A DNA stretch of 5,574 nt from Sulfurimonas sp. (lineage in GTDB: Bacteria > Campylobacterota > Campylobacteria > Campylobacterales > Sulfurimonadaceae), in the NCBI GenBank assembly GCA_016764205.1, contig JAESSH010000061.1:6024-11597 (forward strand). The letters run 5' to 3'. The translations under genes and the position numbers were made by a program. Numbering within the stretch: the stretch's first letter is position 1; each line of letters begins with the position of its first letter. Below the pieces are notes generated by a model. The model ran no database searches, was not told where the DNA came from, and saw only the letters and a list, made by a program, of their open reading frames with translations. Below are positions 5,320 to 5,574 of the stretch, one piece after another.

Positions 5320-5574
5320 AAATTTCTTCGCCAAGTATCTTTTTGTACATAATATAATTCGCTAAAACTTTTTTCCCATATTCTCTACTTTCCTTGTTTG
5401 ACATTAACTCCATACTCATAAATGGCTCGTACGGACCTTTAGTAAAGGTAGTTGCTTCAAGATGTCTTCTTAAATACCCTAAGCCACCATTATAAGAATA
5501 CGCAATGAAAAGAGGATGATAAAAAGTCTTCTTTAGCCAGGAAAAATGTTTGAGTGCATATCTTAGATTATATT
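5252..5574 (-). CDS. slt: Soluble lytic murein transglycosylase, C-terminal part
   Basis: The last 106 residues of a periplasmic lytic transglycosylase that cleaves the MurNAc-GlcNAc bond of peptidoglycan to form 1,6-anhydro ends; the N-terminus lies beyond the right edge. Reading from the edge, NLRYALKHFSWL followed by HPLFIAYSYNGGLGYLRRHL matches the C-terminal half of the SLT domain. AYSYNGG (fragment residues 24-30) stands where the family has AYNAG, lining the sugar-binding groove. ESREYGKKVLANYIMYKKIL (61-80) matches the conserved closing helix. The catalytic Glu should lie upstream, out of view. The reading frame stays open from the window edge to TAA at 5254-5252. Its last 21 sense codons and part of the next lie antisense to the lipoprotein gene. 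There is no room for a separate terminator between the two genes. Confidence 0.9.
   Translation of the reverse strand, partial: YNLRYALKHFSWLKKTFYHPLFIAYSYNGGLGYLRRHLEATTFTKGPYEPFMSMELMSNKESREYGKKVLANYIMYKKILGEEISIVALLHTLTDPMKTDRYRSAK

Noticed and set aside
1..5574. Search for mobile elements, CRISPR arrays, tRNA/rRNA genes, riboswitches or a defence system
   Set aside because: No direct repeat arrays, transposase-like genes, cloverleaf sequences or defence-gene motifs were seen. The window is dense with housekeeping genes and I found no evidence of a novel defence or mobile system.

Overview
The window looks like chromosomal DNA of a Campylobacterota (Epsilonproteobacteria) species, most plausibly a free-living Sulfurimonas-type relative rather than Campylobacter or Helicobacter. 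It is clearly A+T-rich. The gene order (a Mur-like protein, metG, a small Cys-rich protein, fbp, mobB, then a divergent lipoprotein gene facing slt) matches, as I remember it, the order around metS/fbp/mobB/slt in Campylobacter jejuni. The Tat-type TRAP substrate-binding protein at the left end is the part that points to a free-living relative. No database search was possible, so the taxonomic call rests on family recognition and remembered synteny.

Layout from left to right. Positions 1-257 (minus) hold the first 85 codons of a Tat-exported, probably lipid-anchored TRAP-type substrate-binding protein. 261-1262 (minus) is a 333-residue protein whose N-terminus resembles the substrate-binding domain of MurE/MurF ligases but which has no recognisable ATP-binding core. 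1259-3193 (minus) is methionyl-tRNA synthetase. 3217-3417 (minus) is a 66-residue Cys-rich protein. 3401-4243 (minus) is class I fructose-1,6-bisphosphatase, starting at TTG. 4244-4792 (minus) is the MobB GTPase. A short A+T-rich divergent control region follows. 4846-5319 (plus) is a small lipoprotein. 5252-5574 (minus) is the C-terminal end of a soluble lytic transglycosylase, cut by the right edge.

The six minus-strand genes from mobB leftward are packed with overlaps or gaps of 23 bases or less and very probably form one transcript. They serve unrelated housekeeping jobs: molybdenum cofactor maturation, gluconeogenesis, translation, a possible envelope or cell-wall function, and solute uptake. 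The order is best read as a lineage-conserved operon and not as a dedicated pathway. The lipoprotein and transglycosylase genes converge and their 3' ends overlap antisense by 68 bases.

No mobile element, CRISPR array, RNA gene or defence system was seen, and no stretch over 300 bases lacks a gene. The most unusual items are the Mur-like protein without a P-loop, the small cysteine protein, the antisense 3' overlap, and evidence that the mobB promoter lies inside its conventionally assigned 5' coding end.
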